A stretch of 42,540 bases of DNA from a virus. Each line of letters starts with the position of its first letter. Position 1 is the first letter of the stretch. The translations under genes were made by a program, and so were the position numbers. The stretch covers positions 1 to 42,540 of the IMG/VR virus record IMGVR_UViG_3300020190_005437; one strand, written 5' to 3'. Below are positions 32,214 to 40,784 of this stretch, one piece after another. Below the pieces are notes generated by a model. That model ran no database searches. It had not been told where the DNA came from and saw nothing but the letters and a program-made list of their open reading frames with translations.

Positions 32214-33815
32214 ATGGCAGGATTTAACGATGATAACAGTCAACAGCGTTCCTTTTTAGGAAATCTGTACCGAAACCTATCTAAAATTGGAAGGTTTGGT
32301 ATGCAGTACGAGGATATGGTTATCCGGAATTCTCAGGCTATAGGGGCAACCGAATCTACCTTTTTCAACAATGAAGGAACTGGATTTACCGAGAATGACG
32401 CTTTCTTCTGGACTTTAGGTTATCAAGATACTAGAGTAAGAAAATACATAGCCTATTTCGACAAGGATTATCTCGGGAAAAGAGAATTCTTAAGAAAATT
32501 TGCTTTAAACGGAGAAATTGATTTCATTCTGGATACTTTATCAGACGATGCTATCAACTACGACGACAAAAATTTCTTCGGGTATCCATCTTTATTAAAT
32601 GTTGATTTAAAACCCGAAGTCCGTTCTAAGGTAGAAGAAAATTTCAGAACTTTGTACATGCTGTTTGGTTTTCAACAAAGTACTCTTGCCTGGCAGTATT
32701 TTCGTCAATTTCTAATTGATGGTTTTTTGGCTTTTGAAATTGTGTACTCGACAGATGGAAAAAAAATTGTTGGTTTCAAAGAATTAGATGCCACCTCTCT
32801 TCAACCTGCAACTGAACAACAGCCCAACAAAGAATTTCAACAAATCTGGATTCAATATCCGGGTGATCCTAGAATGACCAGAAAATTAAAGGCAGAGCAG
32901 GTCATTTATCTTTCCTATGCCAAGGGTAATTCCGTTTCCAGAGTCAGCTACACTGAAAGGCTGATCAGATCTTATAACATTCTGAGAATCATGGAAAATA
33001 CTCGGGTAATTTGGAATGTCATGAACGCTTCGTATCGTTTGAAATTCGTTATTCCTGTTGGAACACAATCCGGACAAAAAGCTATGCAAACCCTGGGACA
33101 GCTGATGTCTCAGTATAAAGAAGAAATTCAAATTAATGATACTTCCGGGGAATTGACTGTCAATGGTGCCCCCAGAGTACAGTTTTACAAAAATTATCTC
33201 TTTCCGGAAAAAGACGGGGAATCGCCAGACATTAACACTTTAAATCCAAATGGTCCCGATTTTAACGTGATGGAAAATGTTGTTTATTTTTACAACAAGC
33301 TAAAATTAGACTCCAAAATTCCATATGCTAGGTTTGCTGGGAGAAGTGGTCCTGCCACCTATCAAATATCAATCGACCAGTTAGAAAGAGACGAAATTAG
33401 ATACGAAAAATTTGTTACCCGTTTGAGATCTATTTTCCAAGAACTTTTGGTTAAACCTCTTTATATCCAAACTTGTTTGGATTTTCCTGCCTTGTCTGAA
33501 GACAGATCATTTAAAGTAAATTTGGGTTTGAACTTCGTTAAAGAAAATGTTTTCGAACAACTAATTGTTTTATCTAACTACACGAAAAGAACGACATTTA
33601 TCACCGCATTGGGAGATATGAAACAAAAAATCGGAGAAGAGGAAGTTCCATATTTCGATAAGGAGTGGTTAATAAAAAGATGGCTTGGTTTGAGTATGGA
33701 CGAATATAGAGAGAACGAAAAATTCAAAAAAGACGAAAAGAAACAAGCGGACAAGGCCAAAAAGGATAAAGGGGAAGGTGGGGAATCAGCAGATGCACCA
33801 GATTTCACTCTTTAA
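32214..33815 (+). CDS. 20: Portal protein, copy 2 (gp20-like)
   Basis: This 533-residue protein is clearly paralogous to copy 1 along its whole length. It shares MAGFN at the start, IAYFDKDYLGKREFLRKFAL, AWQYFRQFLIDGFLAFEIVY, VIYLSYAKGNSVSRVSYTERLIRSYN, and QFYKNYLFPEKDGESPDINTL. Differences cluster in the N-terminal 50 residues, the region after the stem (GRSGPATYQISIDQL) and the C-terminus (KKDKGEGGESADAPDFTL). No frameshift or loss of a conserved segment is visible. Both copies could form a mixed 12-mer, or one may have a distinct role such as an initiator or a neck element. Confidence 0.94.
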   Translation: MAGFNDDNSQQRSFLGNLYRNLSKIGRFGMQYEDMVIRNSQAIGATESTFFNNEGTGFTENDAFFWTLGYQDTRVRKYIAYFDKDYLGKREFLRKFALNGEIDFILDTLSDDAINYDDKNFFGYPSLLNVDLKPEVRSKVEENFRTLYMLFGFQQSTLAWQYFRQFLIDGFLAFEIVYSTDGKKIVGFKELDATSLQPATEQQPNKEFQQIWIQYPGDPRMTRKLKAEQVIYLSYAKGNSVSRVSYTERLIRSYNILRIMENTRVIWNVMNASYRLKFVIPVGTQSGQKAMQTLGQLMSQYKEEIQINDTSGELTVNGAPRVQFYKNYLFPEKDGESPDINTLNPNGPDFNVMENVVYFYNKLKLDSKIPYARFAGRSGPATYQISIDQLERDEIRYEKFVTRLRSIFQELLVKPLYIQTCLDFPALSEDRSFKVNLGLNFVKENVFEQLIVLSNYTKRTTFITALGDMKQKIGEEEVPYFDKEWLIKRWLGLSMDEYRENEKFKKDEKKQADKAKKDKGEGGESADAPDFTL

Positions 33816-33825
33816 ATTTCAATAA

Positions 33826-34815
33826 ATGAATTTCAAAGAATTATTTTCAACACAAAAAATTCTTGTTGTGGGTGATTCCATTTTGGATCACTATGTGTAT
33901 GGAAAAGTTCACAGGGTATCTCCAGAAGCACCAGTTCCGGTTGTTCTTAAGAACAAAGAAGAATTTTTCCTGGGCGGGGCGGCAAATGTAGCACAGAACA
34001 TCACGACATTCGGAGCCAATTGTACCCTGTTATCTTTGGTTGGTGATGATGAAGATGGAAAAATTTTGTTTGAAAAATGTATCGAGAAAAAAATCAATCC
34101 TATTTTTATCGAAGAAGAATCCAGACCAACAACAAAAAAAACCAGAGTAATAGGGAACAAACATCAAATCGTTAGAATTGATGTTGAAACAACTTGTGAT
34201 TTATTAGAAAACTCAACTTCAAAAATTATTGAAATTTTCGACGAACAGATTCAATTTCACGATGGAGTTATTTTTCAAGATTATGGGAAAGGATTACTAA
34301 CGAATTATGTTTTAGCGTCTCTAATTGAAATAGCGAAAAAATACTCGAAAAAGATTTTGGTAGATCCTAAAGTGGCAGATCTTGGGCGATATCAAGGAAT
34401 CGATCTGATCAAGCCAAATCTGAGTGAATTTAAGGCTATGGTGAATATCAAATCTGAAGAAGATTTAGAAATTGACCAGATTGTAAATTATGCCCAATTG
34501 GTGATGGAAGAATTCGACTACCAATATTTCCTAATTACTTTATCAGAAAATGGCATGTTATTGGTTGGAAGACATTTTTCTCATCATATCCCTGGAATTA
34601 GTGTGGATGTTGCCGATGTCTCTGGGGCAGGGGATACCGTTTCTGCCGTATTTGGATTGGGATTCTTTTCTGGGGAGAACGGGGTTACATCCAATGATGA
34701 TTTAATTGGTGTGGCAAAACTCGCTAATTTGGCAGGATCTTTAGTGTGTAGGCACCCGGGAGCGGTTTCTGTTGATGCTGAAGAATTATTCGAAAAAAAC
34801 CCAATTTTTTACTGA
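33826..34815 (+). CDS. hldE: HldE-type D-glycero-D-manno-heptose-7-phosphate kinase
   Basis: This 329-residue PfkB-fold kinase is close to the kinase half of HldE (RfaE). It has VVGDSILDHYVYGKVHRVSPEAPVPVV (14-40), FFLGGAANVAQNI (47-59), LVDPKVADLGRYQGIDLIKPNLSEF (178-202), and the catalytic signature DVSGAGDT (264-271, base Asp270). The RxSPEAPVPVV segment marks heptose kinases rather than ribokinases. The C-terminal adenylyltransferase domain of bifunctional HldE is absent, so this makes heptose-1,7-bisphosphate and needs host GmhB and adenylyltransferase to reach ADP-heptose. It sits after the portal genes, far from the heptosyltransferase at 6228. Confidence 0.9.
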   Translation: MNFKELFSTQKILVVGDSILDHYVYGKVHRVSPEAPVPVVLKNKEEFFLGGAANVAQNITTFGANCTLLSLVGDDEDGKILFEKCIEKKINPIFIEEESRPTTKKTRVIGNKHQIVRIDVETTCDLLENSTSKIIEIFDEQIQFHDGVIFQDYGKGLLTNYVLASLIEIAKKYSKKILVDPKVADLGRYQGIDLIKPNLSEFKAMVNIKSEEDLEIDQIVNYAQLVMEEFDYQYFLITLSENGMLLVGRHFSHHIPGISVDVADVSGAGDTVSAVFGLGFFSGENGVTSNDDLIGVAKLANLAGSLVCRHPGAVSVDAEELFEKNPIFY

Positions 34816-34844
34816 TTTAATTTTTTTTTTGCGAGGTTTAGTTC

Positions 34845-34852
34845 TACATTTA
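34845..34852 (+). promoter_or_regulatory. TACATTTA box abutting the DNA ligase start
   Basis: The box resembles TAnnTTTG and lies five bases before the ATG, with TTTG at 34828-34831 upstream (13-base spacer, close to the 14 of the box at 20634). Leaderless transcription is possible; weak on its own. Confidence 0.3.
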
Positions 34853-34856
34853 CATC

Positions 34857-36194
34857 ATGATAAACGAACTAAAAATCCTATCGGCACTCGAATCGTTAAC
34901 AGGTAACGGGTCCCAAAAAGAGAAGCAAAGACTGCTCTCAGAAAATCTCACCGAAGTGATGTCCTACCTTCTGGACGTGTGCTTCAATCCTTTTGTAACG
35001 ACCAAGTTACATAAGTTGGACCTACAACCAACCCCCACCGGGGAGTTTCCTGGATTCGAAATCTTCAAGTCCGTTATGGAATCCCTGAAATCAGCTCCGG
35101 CTGCCAACGATAACCTTAGGGGTCAGGCCACAGCACTCATCAATTCTCGTCTTTCTGAGGATTCAATCGAAGACAGACAACTTCGGGATATTCTAATGAA
35201 AATTTTCACGAAGAGAATGAATTCGGGGATTGGTGCCAAGCTCATTAACAAGGCCTTGGGCAAGGAATTAATTCCGGACCCCTCTTTAATGTTGGCCACC
35301 GACGATCAAAAAGAAGTTTTGGGTTGGGATAAGATCTACTGTGAGGAGAAATACGACGGTGTTAGGGTAATTGCTGTAGGAGACAAAGAAAAAGGTTTTC
35401 AATTTTACACCAGGGCCTTTAACGAGCTGGACAAAACCAGACTTTCCTCTATAGAGCGAGACCTAGTTCAGATTCTCCACAATTCCAACATTGTAGAAGA
35501 AGTATTTTTTGACGGTGAACTAACAGATCTCAACCGAAAGTCTGTTTCTGGAAAGGTAACCCAAATTCTGAAGGGTACAGCTCCTAAGGGAATCGACAAG
35601 GAATTTATGTTCAATGTTTTCGATTTGGAAAAGTCTTCGGTTCTGAAGGTTGGACACGGAACCACTCCATTCATTGAAAGAAGAAAAGAACTAGAGGTTT
35701 TGACCTCGTTCTTGCCTTCAAACTCCCAAGTTAAACTAGCCCGCCAATGGGTGGTAGATTCCATGGAAGAAACCCAAAAGATTTATGGACTAATTATTTC
35801 TCTGGGAGGAGAGGGGGTAATTCTCAAACCAGGGCACCACGTGTACGAGTGTAAACGCAGTAAAAGTTGGGTCAAATTGAAGCAGGTTCAAGATTGTGAT
35901 TTGGAAATCACTGGATGGTATCCAGGCGAGGGTAAGAGAGAAGGATTCATAGGGGGTTTCATTTGTACTGATGCCTCTAGAACTTTGGAAGTGAAGATAG
36001 GATCTGGATTTACAGATGCCGATCTGAAAACTCTTAGTGCCAATCCTGATCAGTGGATTGGTCAGGTAGCTGCCGTTCAATTTAACGAGCCTATCACTGA
36101 CAAATTCGGAAATAGAAGCCTATTTCTTCCCCGCTTCATTGAGGTTAGGTCGGACAAAAATCAGGCAGACGACATGACCTCTTTTTTCAAGTAA
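34857..36194 (+). CDS. 30: ATP-dependent DNA ligase (gp30-like)
   Basis: This 445-residue ligase seals nicks in replicating and recombining DNA. Motif I is EKYDGVR at 164-170, with nucleotidyl-Lys165. Motif III-like FDGEL lies near residue 220, GGEGVILKPG is motif IV, and KSWVKLKQVQDCDLEITGWYPGEGKREGFIGGF carries motif V and the start of the OB-fold domain. The N-terminal 150 residues are the ligase DNA-binding domain region, as in T4 gp30 (487). The start is set by an ATG that abuts a TACATTTA box, so the transcript may be leaderless. Replication genes follow. Confidence 0.95.
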   Translation: MINELKILSALESLTGNGSQKEKQRLLSENLTEVMSYLLDVCFNPFVTTKLHKLDLQPTPTGEFPGFEIFKSVMESLKSAPAANDNLRGQATALINSRLSEDSIEDRQLRDILMKIFTKRMNSGIGAKLINKALGKELIPDPSLMLATDDQKEVLGWDKIYCEEKYDGVRVIAVGDKEKGFQFYTRAFNELDKTRLSSIERDLVQILHNSNIVEEVFFDGELTDLNRKSVSGKVTQILKGTAPKGIDKEFMFNVFDLEKSSVLKVGHGTTPFIERRKELEVLTSFLPSNSQVKLARQWVVDSMEETQKIYGLIISLGGEGVILKPGHHVYECKRSKSWVKLKQVQDCDLEITGWYPGEGKREGFIGGFICTDASRTLEVKIGSGFTDADLKTLSANPDQWIGQVAAVQFNEPITDKFGNRSLFLPRFIEVRSDKNQADDMTSFFK

Positions 36195-36239
36195 GGGGAA
36201 ACCTTTATTTGAATTTTCATAAAATTTGAAAGAGGAATT

Positions 36240-37190
36240 ATGGTTAATCAATTGTTGACTGAAAAGCTTAGGCCCCGGGATCTAAAACATATGATTTTGC
36301 CGGATCGTATACGGAATCTCTTTGACGGCAAGCCATTGGCACAGAATGTTTTGTTGGCAGGATCACCCGGTTGTGGCAAAACAACCCTAGCAAAAATTTT
36401 AGCCACTGGTTCTCCCCACCTGTTTATCAATGTTTCAGATGAAAGCTCGGTTGATGTTATTCGAACAAAGATTAACGATTTCTGTTCAACATTAAGCATT
36501 ATGGATGGTAAATCTGCCTTGAAGGTGGTAATATTAGACGAGTTTGACGGTGCTTCGGATCAATTTTACAAGGCTTTAAGGGGAACAATTGAGAAATTCG
36601 CTAGAAATGCCAGATTTGTAGCAACGTGTAATTGGATTGCCAAGGTGCCAGAGGCAATTCAGTCCAGATTTGAAGTTATCAATTTCGACCCAGTAAATTA
36701 CGAAGAAGAACAGGAATTGAAGGAAGAATGGAGAAGAAGGATCACTTTGATTTTGGGAAAACTTTCCATCTCAATAGATTCTGAAGCTTTGGATGTTTTC
36801 GAAAGGGATTTTTTTCCAGATTTAAGATCTGCTTTGAACAAAATCCAAGCATGGTCAATTGAGGGAATTCAAAATGTAGACGCCAAAAAAGTTAAAGATT
36901 CCTCTTATTCCCACGAGGATCTTTACCTTTTAATCTGTGACGGAAAAAATCCCGTTGAAAATTATCAGTTTGTCGTGTCACAATATGCCGGTAAAGTTGA
37001 CAGCGTGATGTTGGCTATGGGTGATGAATTTGTAAGTTGGATCCAGCACAACCGACCAGAACTCGCCAAAATAATTCCCGGAATAATCGTGATGGTTGCC
37101 GAACACCAGGCACAGAGAATGTTGGTCATAGATCCCATAGTTTCTTTGCTCGCCCTCGTATTTAAAATTCAAAAACAAATTCAAGCCTAA
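36240..37190 (+). CDS. 44: Sliding-clamp loader ATPase (gp44-like)
   Basis: This 316-residue AAA+ protein is almost exactly the T4 gp44 length (319). Walker A is GSPGCGKT (41-48), Walker B VVILDEFD (96-103), sensor 1 VATCN (127-131), and the arginine-finger region QSRFEV near 141-146. The C-terminal collar domain follows. The complex loads the clamp onto primer ends for the phage polymerase. A Shine-Dalgarno-like AGAGGA precedes the ATG. Its stop overlaps the next start as TAATG. The small subunit gp62 is not adjacent; 39249 is a possible candidate. Confidence 0.95.
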   Translation: MVNQLLTEKLRPRDLKHMILPDRIRNLFDGKPLAQNVLLAGSPGCGKTTLAKILATGSPHLFINVSDESSVDVIRTKINDFCSTLSIMDGKSALKVVILDEFDGASDQFYKALRGTIEKFARNARFVATCNWIAKVPEAIQSRFEVINFDPVNYEEEQELKEEWRRRITLILGKLSISIDSEALDVFERDFFPDLRSALNKIQAWSIEGIQNVDAKKVKDSSYSHEDLYLLICDGKNPVENYQFVVSQYAGKVDSVMLAMGDEFVSWIQHNRPELAKIIPGIIVMVAEHQAQRMLVIDPIVSLLALVFKIQKQIQA

Positions 37191-37501
37191 TGGATCTTTT
37201 GCCTAATGAAATAAAAAAGAACACCTTTATCTACCGACTTGTTAAGAGGGGAGAAAGGGCTATGATGTATGAACAATTTTGTACGGATGCCGAAAGGGTA
37301 ATCGCCTGGGAAGTGTTCAAAAGAAAAATTGACCCACCAAAAGAGGTTTTCGGGGTTAAATTAGGAGAAAGAGAAATCTTTCCTGGAAATGAGGATTTTG
37401 GTAAATGGGCATGGGCTCCTTCCAGTCAGGAAAAGGCAGAATTTATTTTCAACCAATTAGAACAAGGTTTAAATCACAGGGGTTACGAAGATGGAGAATA
37501 G
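37190..37501 (+). CDS. Conserved small protein of unknown function
   Basis: This 103-residue protein overlaps gp44 by one base. YRLVKRGERAMMYEQ, then AWEVFKRKI, and EIFPGNEDFGKWAWAPSSQEKAEFIFNQL recall a small conserved family common in phage and bacterial genomes, with alternating Tyr-Arg and W/F-G features and no known activity. No membrane segment or Cys motif. It overlaps the kinase gene downstream by 11 bases. Confidence 0.65.
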   Translation: MDLLPNEIKKNTFIYRLVKRGERAMMYEQFCTDAERVIAWEVFKRKIDPPKEVFGVKLGEREIFPGNEDFGKWAWAPSSQEKAEFIFNQLEQGLNHRGYEDGE

Positions 37502-38120
37502 AAATCCAGATCCAAAAATCCATATAGATTTCAACCCCAACCGATCTGATGGGTGGCTGTATGCCAGTAGTTTGTTTTACTCCAAAAAAATAAAAAGAAT
37601 AATCCTGTGTGGTAAGGGTGGAGCGGGAAAGGATCACCTCCGTCAACTTTTAGAAGAAAAAGGTTTCAAGTACTGTGTGTCTCACACAACACGACCTCGT
37701 CGAACCAAAGAACAGGAAGGCAAAGACTACTTCTTCGTTAAAAATTTGGAAGATTTTGAAATTCTCAAAGGAATGTTCGAAAGGAAAGAATTTTACGAGG
37801 TGAATCTTTTCGCCGGATGGATTTATGGTACTTCTATTCAGGAATTCAATTCGAGCGATTTAATGATTCTAACACCTTCTGGTATTGCTAACCTTAAACC
37901 GGACGACAGAGAAGAGTCTTTCATTATTTTCTTAGATATAGACCCAAAAACTAGAAAATCCAGATTGTCTTTAAGAAAAGATGCGGATTCTGTGGACAGA
38001 AGACTTCGAACAGACGAGGAAGATTTTTCTAATTTCACTGATTTTGATTTCAAAATAACCGATCCCAATTTTGTTGTGGGTTCAGAAATTTGGTTTGATT
38101 TAAAGTATTACCATGATTAA
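37491..38120 (+). CDS. Guanylate kinase-like nucleoside monophosphate kinase
   Basis: This 209-residue protein carries a P-loop CGKGGAGKDHL at 40-50 and the GMP-binding SHTTRPRR (64-71) and EGKDYFF (76-82) segments of guanylate kinases. The lid-like SLRKDADSVDRRLRTDEEDF follows. The family transfers phosphate from ATP to GMP or dGMP. The P-loop is slightly changed from GxSGxGKS, and the N-terminus has an extra 33 residues. In this replication cluster it probably feeds dNTP synthesis, like T4 gene 1. It overlaps the next gene by eight bases. Confidence 0.83.
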   Translation: MENRNPDPKIHIDFNPNRSDGWLYASSLFYSKKIKRIILCGKGGAGKDHLRQLLEEKGFKYCVSHTTRPRRTKEQEGKDYFFVKNLEDFEILKGMFERKEFYEVNLFAGWIYGTSIQEFNSSDLMILTPSGIANLKPDDREESFIIFLDIDPKTRKSRLSLRKDADSVDRRLRTDEEDFSNFTDFDFKITDPNFVVGSEIWFDLKYYHD

Positions 38121-39246
38121 CATTCTCATCGACGGAAATTATATTTTCCACAAAACTTTTGGAATCTTCGGAGGTTATGGATCAAAAGATCCAGGAGAAG
38201 TGCTAAAAACTAAAAATGAGCAGGCCATGTTTATTCGGAAGATAGCCACTGATCTTTGTGCCGCCCTTAGGGAGCTTCCTACCGGAGGAAGATTAATTTT
38301 CACGGCTGACTCAAGAAGCTGGAGAAAGGACGTGGTTATTGAAGGCGGAGGTTACAAGTCTAACCGTATTAAAGACGAATCTGTAGACTGGTCAATTTTT
38401 TTTAATTTACTTGACTCTTTTGGAAAACAACTTGAAAAAATGGGATTCGTGCACTCTCGGGCTGACGGGGCCGAGGGAGATGATTTGTTGTATTTTTGGG
38501 CAGACTATTTCACAGCCAAATCCCAAGATTGTATCATCGTTTCCGGCGACAAAGATCTACATCAGCTTTCAAGATGGAAGGGAGACAATTGGACTTTAGT
38601 TTGGTCAAATAATTCCAAAAACAATGTTGTTTCATGTCCAGTTGGATGGAAAGAAAGGTGGCTAGACCACCAACCACAAGTTTCAATTTTTGATATGCCG
38701 GATTTGAATCAAACCGACAAAGAAAAATTAAAAAAATGGATACAAAATCTAACCGTAAATGAAATCAAACCAGAAAGTTTCATTTTCACAAAAATGCTGA
38801 TTGGAGACGAAGGGGATGCTGTTCCGGGGGTCTGGAACTTTGAGGCAACCCCTGGTAAGATGTCAAGAATGACTCCAAAAAAGGCAGAACAACTTTTGGA
38901 ATCACTTCAGCAATCTAAATGGTCAGGAAGTTCTTTTGGTGATTTACTACAGGACACAGAATTTCTTGATTGGGCCGGAGGTTACATTTTGAGATTAATG
39001 AAAGACATAGATTCCAAAGAAAATAGGCAGAAGGCATCCGAAAATTTAAAAAGAAATTATCAACTGATGTGGTTGGATAAAATGGTTATGCCCTCTTGGG
39101 TAATTACGAATTCTGTGGCAGAAATTAGAAGAGGAATTAATCTTGAAAGAAGGTCAATCACCCTCGATAGAATTAAAATTTTAGAGGGTACAGAGTGGGT
39201 AACATCTACTGCTGTACCTAAGATGTACAATCCTTTTTCCGAATAG
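38113..39246 (+). CDS. rnh: RNase H / 5'-3' flap exonuclease
   Basis: This 377-residue FEN/PIN-fold nuclease removes Okazaki primers and flaps. Metal ligands are visible in ILIDGNYIFH (Asp7), FTADSRSWRK (Asp66), GAEGDDLLYFWAD (Glu121, Asp123, Asp124) and IVSGDKDLHQLS (Asp146, Asp148). A helix-hairpin-helix-like ML-IGDEGDAVPG segment lies near residue 235. It is longer than T4 RNase H (305), with an extra C-terminal part of about 60 residues. The gene two bases downstream is the gp62-like candidate. Confidence 0.93.
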   Translation: MINILIDGNYIFHKTFGIFGGYGSKDPGEVLKTKNEQAMFIRKIATDLCAALRELPTGGRLIFTADSRSWRKDVVIEGGGYKSNRIKDESVDWSIFFNLLDSFGKQLEKMGFVHSRADGAEGDDLLYFWADYFTAKSQDCIIVSGDKDLHQLSRWKGDNWTLVWSNNSKNNVVSCPVGWKERWLDHQPQVSIFDMPDLNQTDKEKLKKWIQNLTVNEIKPESFIFTKMLIGDEGDAVPGVWNFEATPGKMSRMTPKKAEQLLESLQQSKWSGSSFGDLLQDTEFLDWAGGYILRLMKDIDSKENRQKASENLKRNYQLMWLDKMVMPSWVITNSVAEIRRGINLERRSITLDRIKILEGTEWVTSTAVPKMYNPFSE

Positions 39247-39248
39247 AA

Positions 39249-39674
39249 ATGGAACTTTTCGATGTTGTAAATTCTCTTTTTGGATCAGATAAAAAGTGGG
39301 AATCTGTGGGCAAGGCAGACAAGTCTCGAAATTTTTTCATGGTCAATAGGTTCATGTCCATCCAATTCCCGGTTCAGGCCCACGAGTTCAACCACACTAA
39401 GGTCGTCCCGAATTTGGTTTTGGATTGGTGGCATTCTGCCTTGGGCCCAAAATTTGCAAAAACACCAAAGTGGGTTTTCACTTCCACTGGAAAAAAAGAA
39501 CAAAATAAATCGAACCAAAAGATTCCAAATTTCCAGGAGGTAGAAGATTTCATCAGGGAAAGAAATCAACTTAGCAAAAGACAACTTCTAGAATTGAAAC
39601 AATTTTTTCCTACGTCATATCATGATTGGATGAAATCCCTATCCCAGCAGATGGGCAAGGAAAATCAGAAATAG
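39249..39674 (+). CDS. Possible clamp-loader small subunit (gp62-like)
   Basis: This 141-residue protein has a segment NFFMVNRFMSIQFPVQAHEFN (29-48), which faintly matches T4 gp62 [22 protein letters not shown]. It also matches a phage family I recall with F-M-x-N-R-x-x-S near its start. A basic linker (KKEQNKSNQK) and a helix-rich end (FIRERNQLSKRQLLELKQFF) follow. gp62 pairs with gp44 in loading the clamp. The protein is shorter than T4 gp62 (187) and three genes away from gp44. The call is tentative. Confidence 0.4.
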   Translation: MELFDVVNSLFGSDKKWESVGKADKSRNFFMVNRFMSIQFPVQAHEFNHTKVVPNLVLDWWHSALGPKFAKTPKWVFTSTGKKEQNKSNQKIPNFQEVEDFIRERNQLSKRQLLELKQFFPTSYHDWMKSLSQQMGKENQK

Positions 39675-39682
39675 GATATATA
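39675..39682 (+). promoter_or_regulatory. GATATATA box
   Basis: The box overlaps the base after the previous stop region and is 23 bases before the ATG at 39706, so at least part of this replication end of the window is also read late. Confidence 0.5.
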
Positions 39683-39705
39683 AGACAGAAAATAATTTTA
39701 AAGTC

Positions 39706-40242
39706 ATGGAGAAAGGTATTCAAAAAATTGTTGATAAGTTAGTTCAGAGTTTGGATTGGAATTCTATCCTTCTAATTCACCAGGCATTTAAACATGGTAC
39801 CGGTCAGGGTAGCGAGGTAATACCCGGTTTAAAAAGAAAAAATTACGATCAAAACCTAAGTGTGAAGGATTTGAAACACGAATTGAAAATAATTTTGAAG
39901 TATGTAGTGGAAAACGATTACCAATCTTTCACCTATGGCAATTGGATCGTCACGTGGTACAATCAACAATGGAACGATGAAACCGTGATTGAAACACTGA
40001 GCCAAGACGACGAGGAAACAGAATTTGAAATTGAAATGCCCAACACCAAGCTTGAGGTGATTTATGCTCCACAAAGAATTTGTATTACGATGGATACGGG
40101 CGAAGGATCTAATCCAGCAACTACTTCAGATACCGATACCCTAAAGATGATGTTGGAAAATGCCTTGGCCGAGGAAAATTACGAGATGGCACAAAAGATC
40201 CAGGACATTCTAAAGATGTCCCAAAAACCGGAAGAGATTTAA
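39706..40242 (+). CDS. Hypothetical protein with UVR-like C-terminal helix pair
   Basis: This 178-residue protein is not recognised. The C-terminal segment TDTLKMMLENALAEENYEMAQKIQDILKM resembles the UVR interaction motif (L-x-x-A-x-x-E-E-x-Y-E-x-A-x-x-I-R-D), used in UvrB-UvrC and McsA contacts. The N-terminal 90 residues have aromatic residues (YGNWIVTWYNQQWND) and no catalytic signature. The GATATATA box at 39675 suggests late expression. Role unknown; a protein-protein adaptor is the best guess. Confidence 0.6.
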   Translation: MEKGIQKIVDKLVQSLDWNSILLIHQAFKHGTGQGSEVIPGLKRKNYDQNLSVKDLKHELKIILKYVVENDYQSFTYGNWIVTWYNQQWNDETVIETLSQDDEETEFEIEMPNTKLEVIYAPQRICITMDTGEGSNPATTSDTDTLKMMLENALAEENYEMAQKIQDILKMSQKPEEI

Positions 40243-40252
40243 GATACATATA
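40243..40252 (+). promoter_or_regulatory. GATACATATA box, a divergent late-type element
   Basis: The box is 14 bases before the TTG start at 40267. It differs from GATATATA by an inserted pair, so it is weak support. Confidence 0.3.
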
Positions 40253-40266
40253 AAAAAAGTTGTCTC

Positions 40267-40749
40267 TTGAAGTACATCCTTACTTTGAATGAATTTTTCG
40301 ACACCGGGGTTTTCGGTGACACCTATGGATATGGCGGGGCAAACGGAATTTTCAAGGTCCAATATAAGCCATACAAGGATCTTTCTGTTTCCGTTGGACC
40401 TGATCCCAGAGTTCCTAGAAACATTCCTGGTTCTAAATTTCAGGTTGGTGATATTGTTATTGGAGAACCCATCAATGATGATAAGAAGGTGGCAGGTATG
40501 GTTGTTAAAAATATCCTGGCCCCAGATCACAAATCATATCGTTTTTTTGTTCAGATCCATACCAAAGGTAAAAAGGATCAAAAAGTTCTAGAACTTAAGC
40601 CTGACACGGTTGAGTTTGTAGACATGGGGGACAAAGGCCACCGTCAGGTTGTTTCTCAGTACAAATTCAATGATATTACGGGTGATGCCTACAATTCTAA
40701 AACTGTTTATAACAATCCTGGTTTAGGGATCGAAGCAGTCGGAGGTTGA
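40267..40749 (+). CDS. Hypothetical protein with TTG start
   Basis: This 160-residue protein starts at TTG 40267. The frame reads MKYILTLNEFFDTGVFG, a short start pattern common in small phage proteins, and no ATG is near. Residues 55-115 hold a beta-rich stretch (GSKFQVGDIVIGEPINDDKKVAGMVVKNI) that could be a small barrel. No known family, membrane segment or catalytic motif. Confidence 0.6.
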   Translation: MKYILTLNEFFDTGVFGDTYGYGGANGIFKVQYKPYKDLSVSVGPDPRVPRNIPGSKFQVGDIVIGEPINDDKKVAGMVVKNILAPDHKSYRFFVQIHTKGKKDQKVLELKPDTVEFVDMGDKGHRQVVSQYKFNDITGDAYNSKTVYNNPGLGIEAVGG

Positions 40750-40767
40750 GAAACTTTTACCTGTTCT

Positions 40768-40784
40768 TCCTGTAAAGCACAGGA
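40768..40784 (+). promoter_or_regulatory. Small hairpin over the UvdE-like start
   Basis: TCCTGT (40768-40773) and ACAGGA (40779-40784) form a perfect 6-bp stem with a five-base loop. It includes the A of the ATG and the AGG just before it, so it could reduce translation of the UvdE-like gene. The stem is short, so chance is likely. Confidence 0.25.

Noticed and set aside
34816-34840. T-run after the HldE-like gene as a terminator
   Set aside because: The T-run is real, but no stable GC-containing hairpin precedes it.
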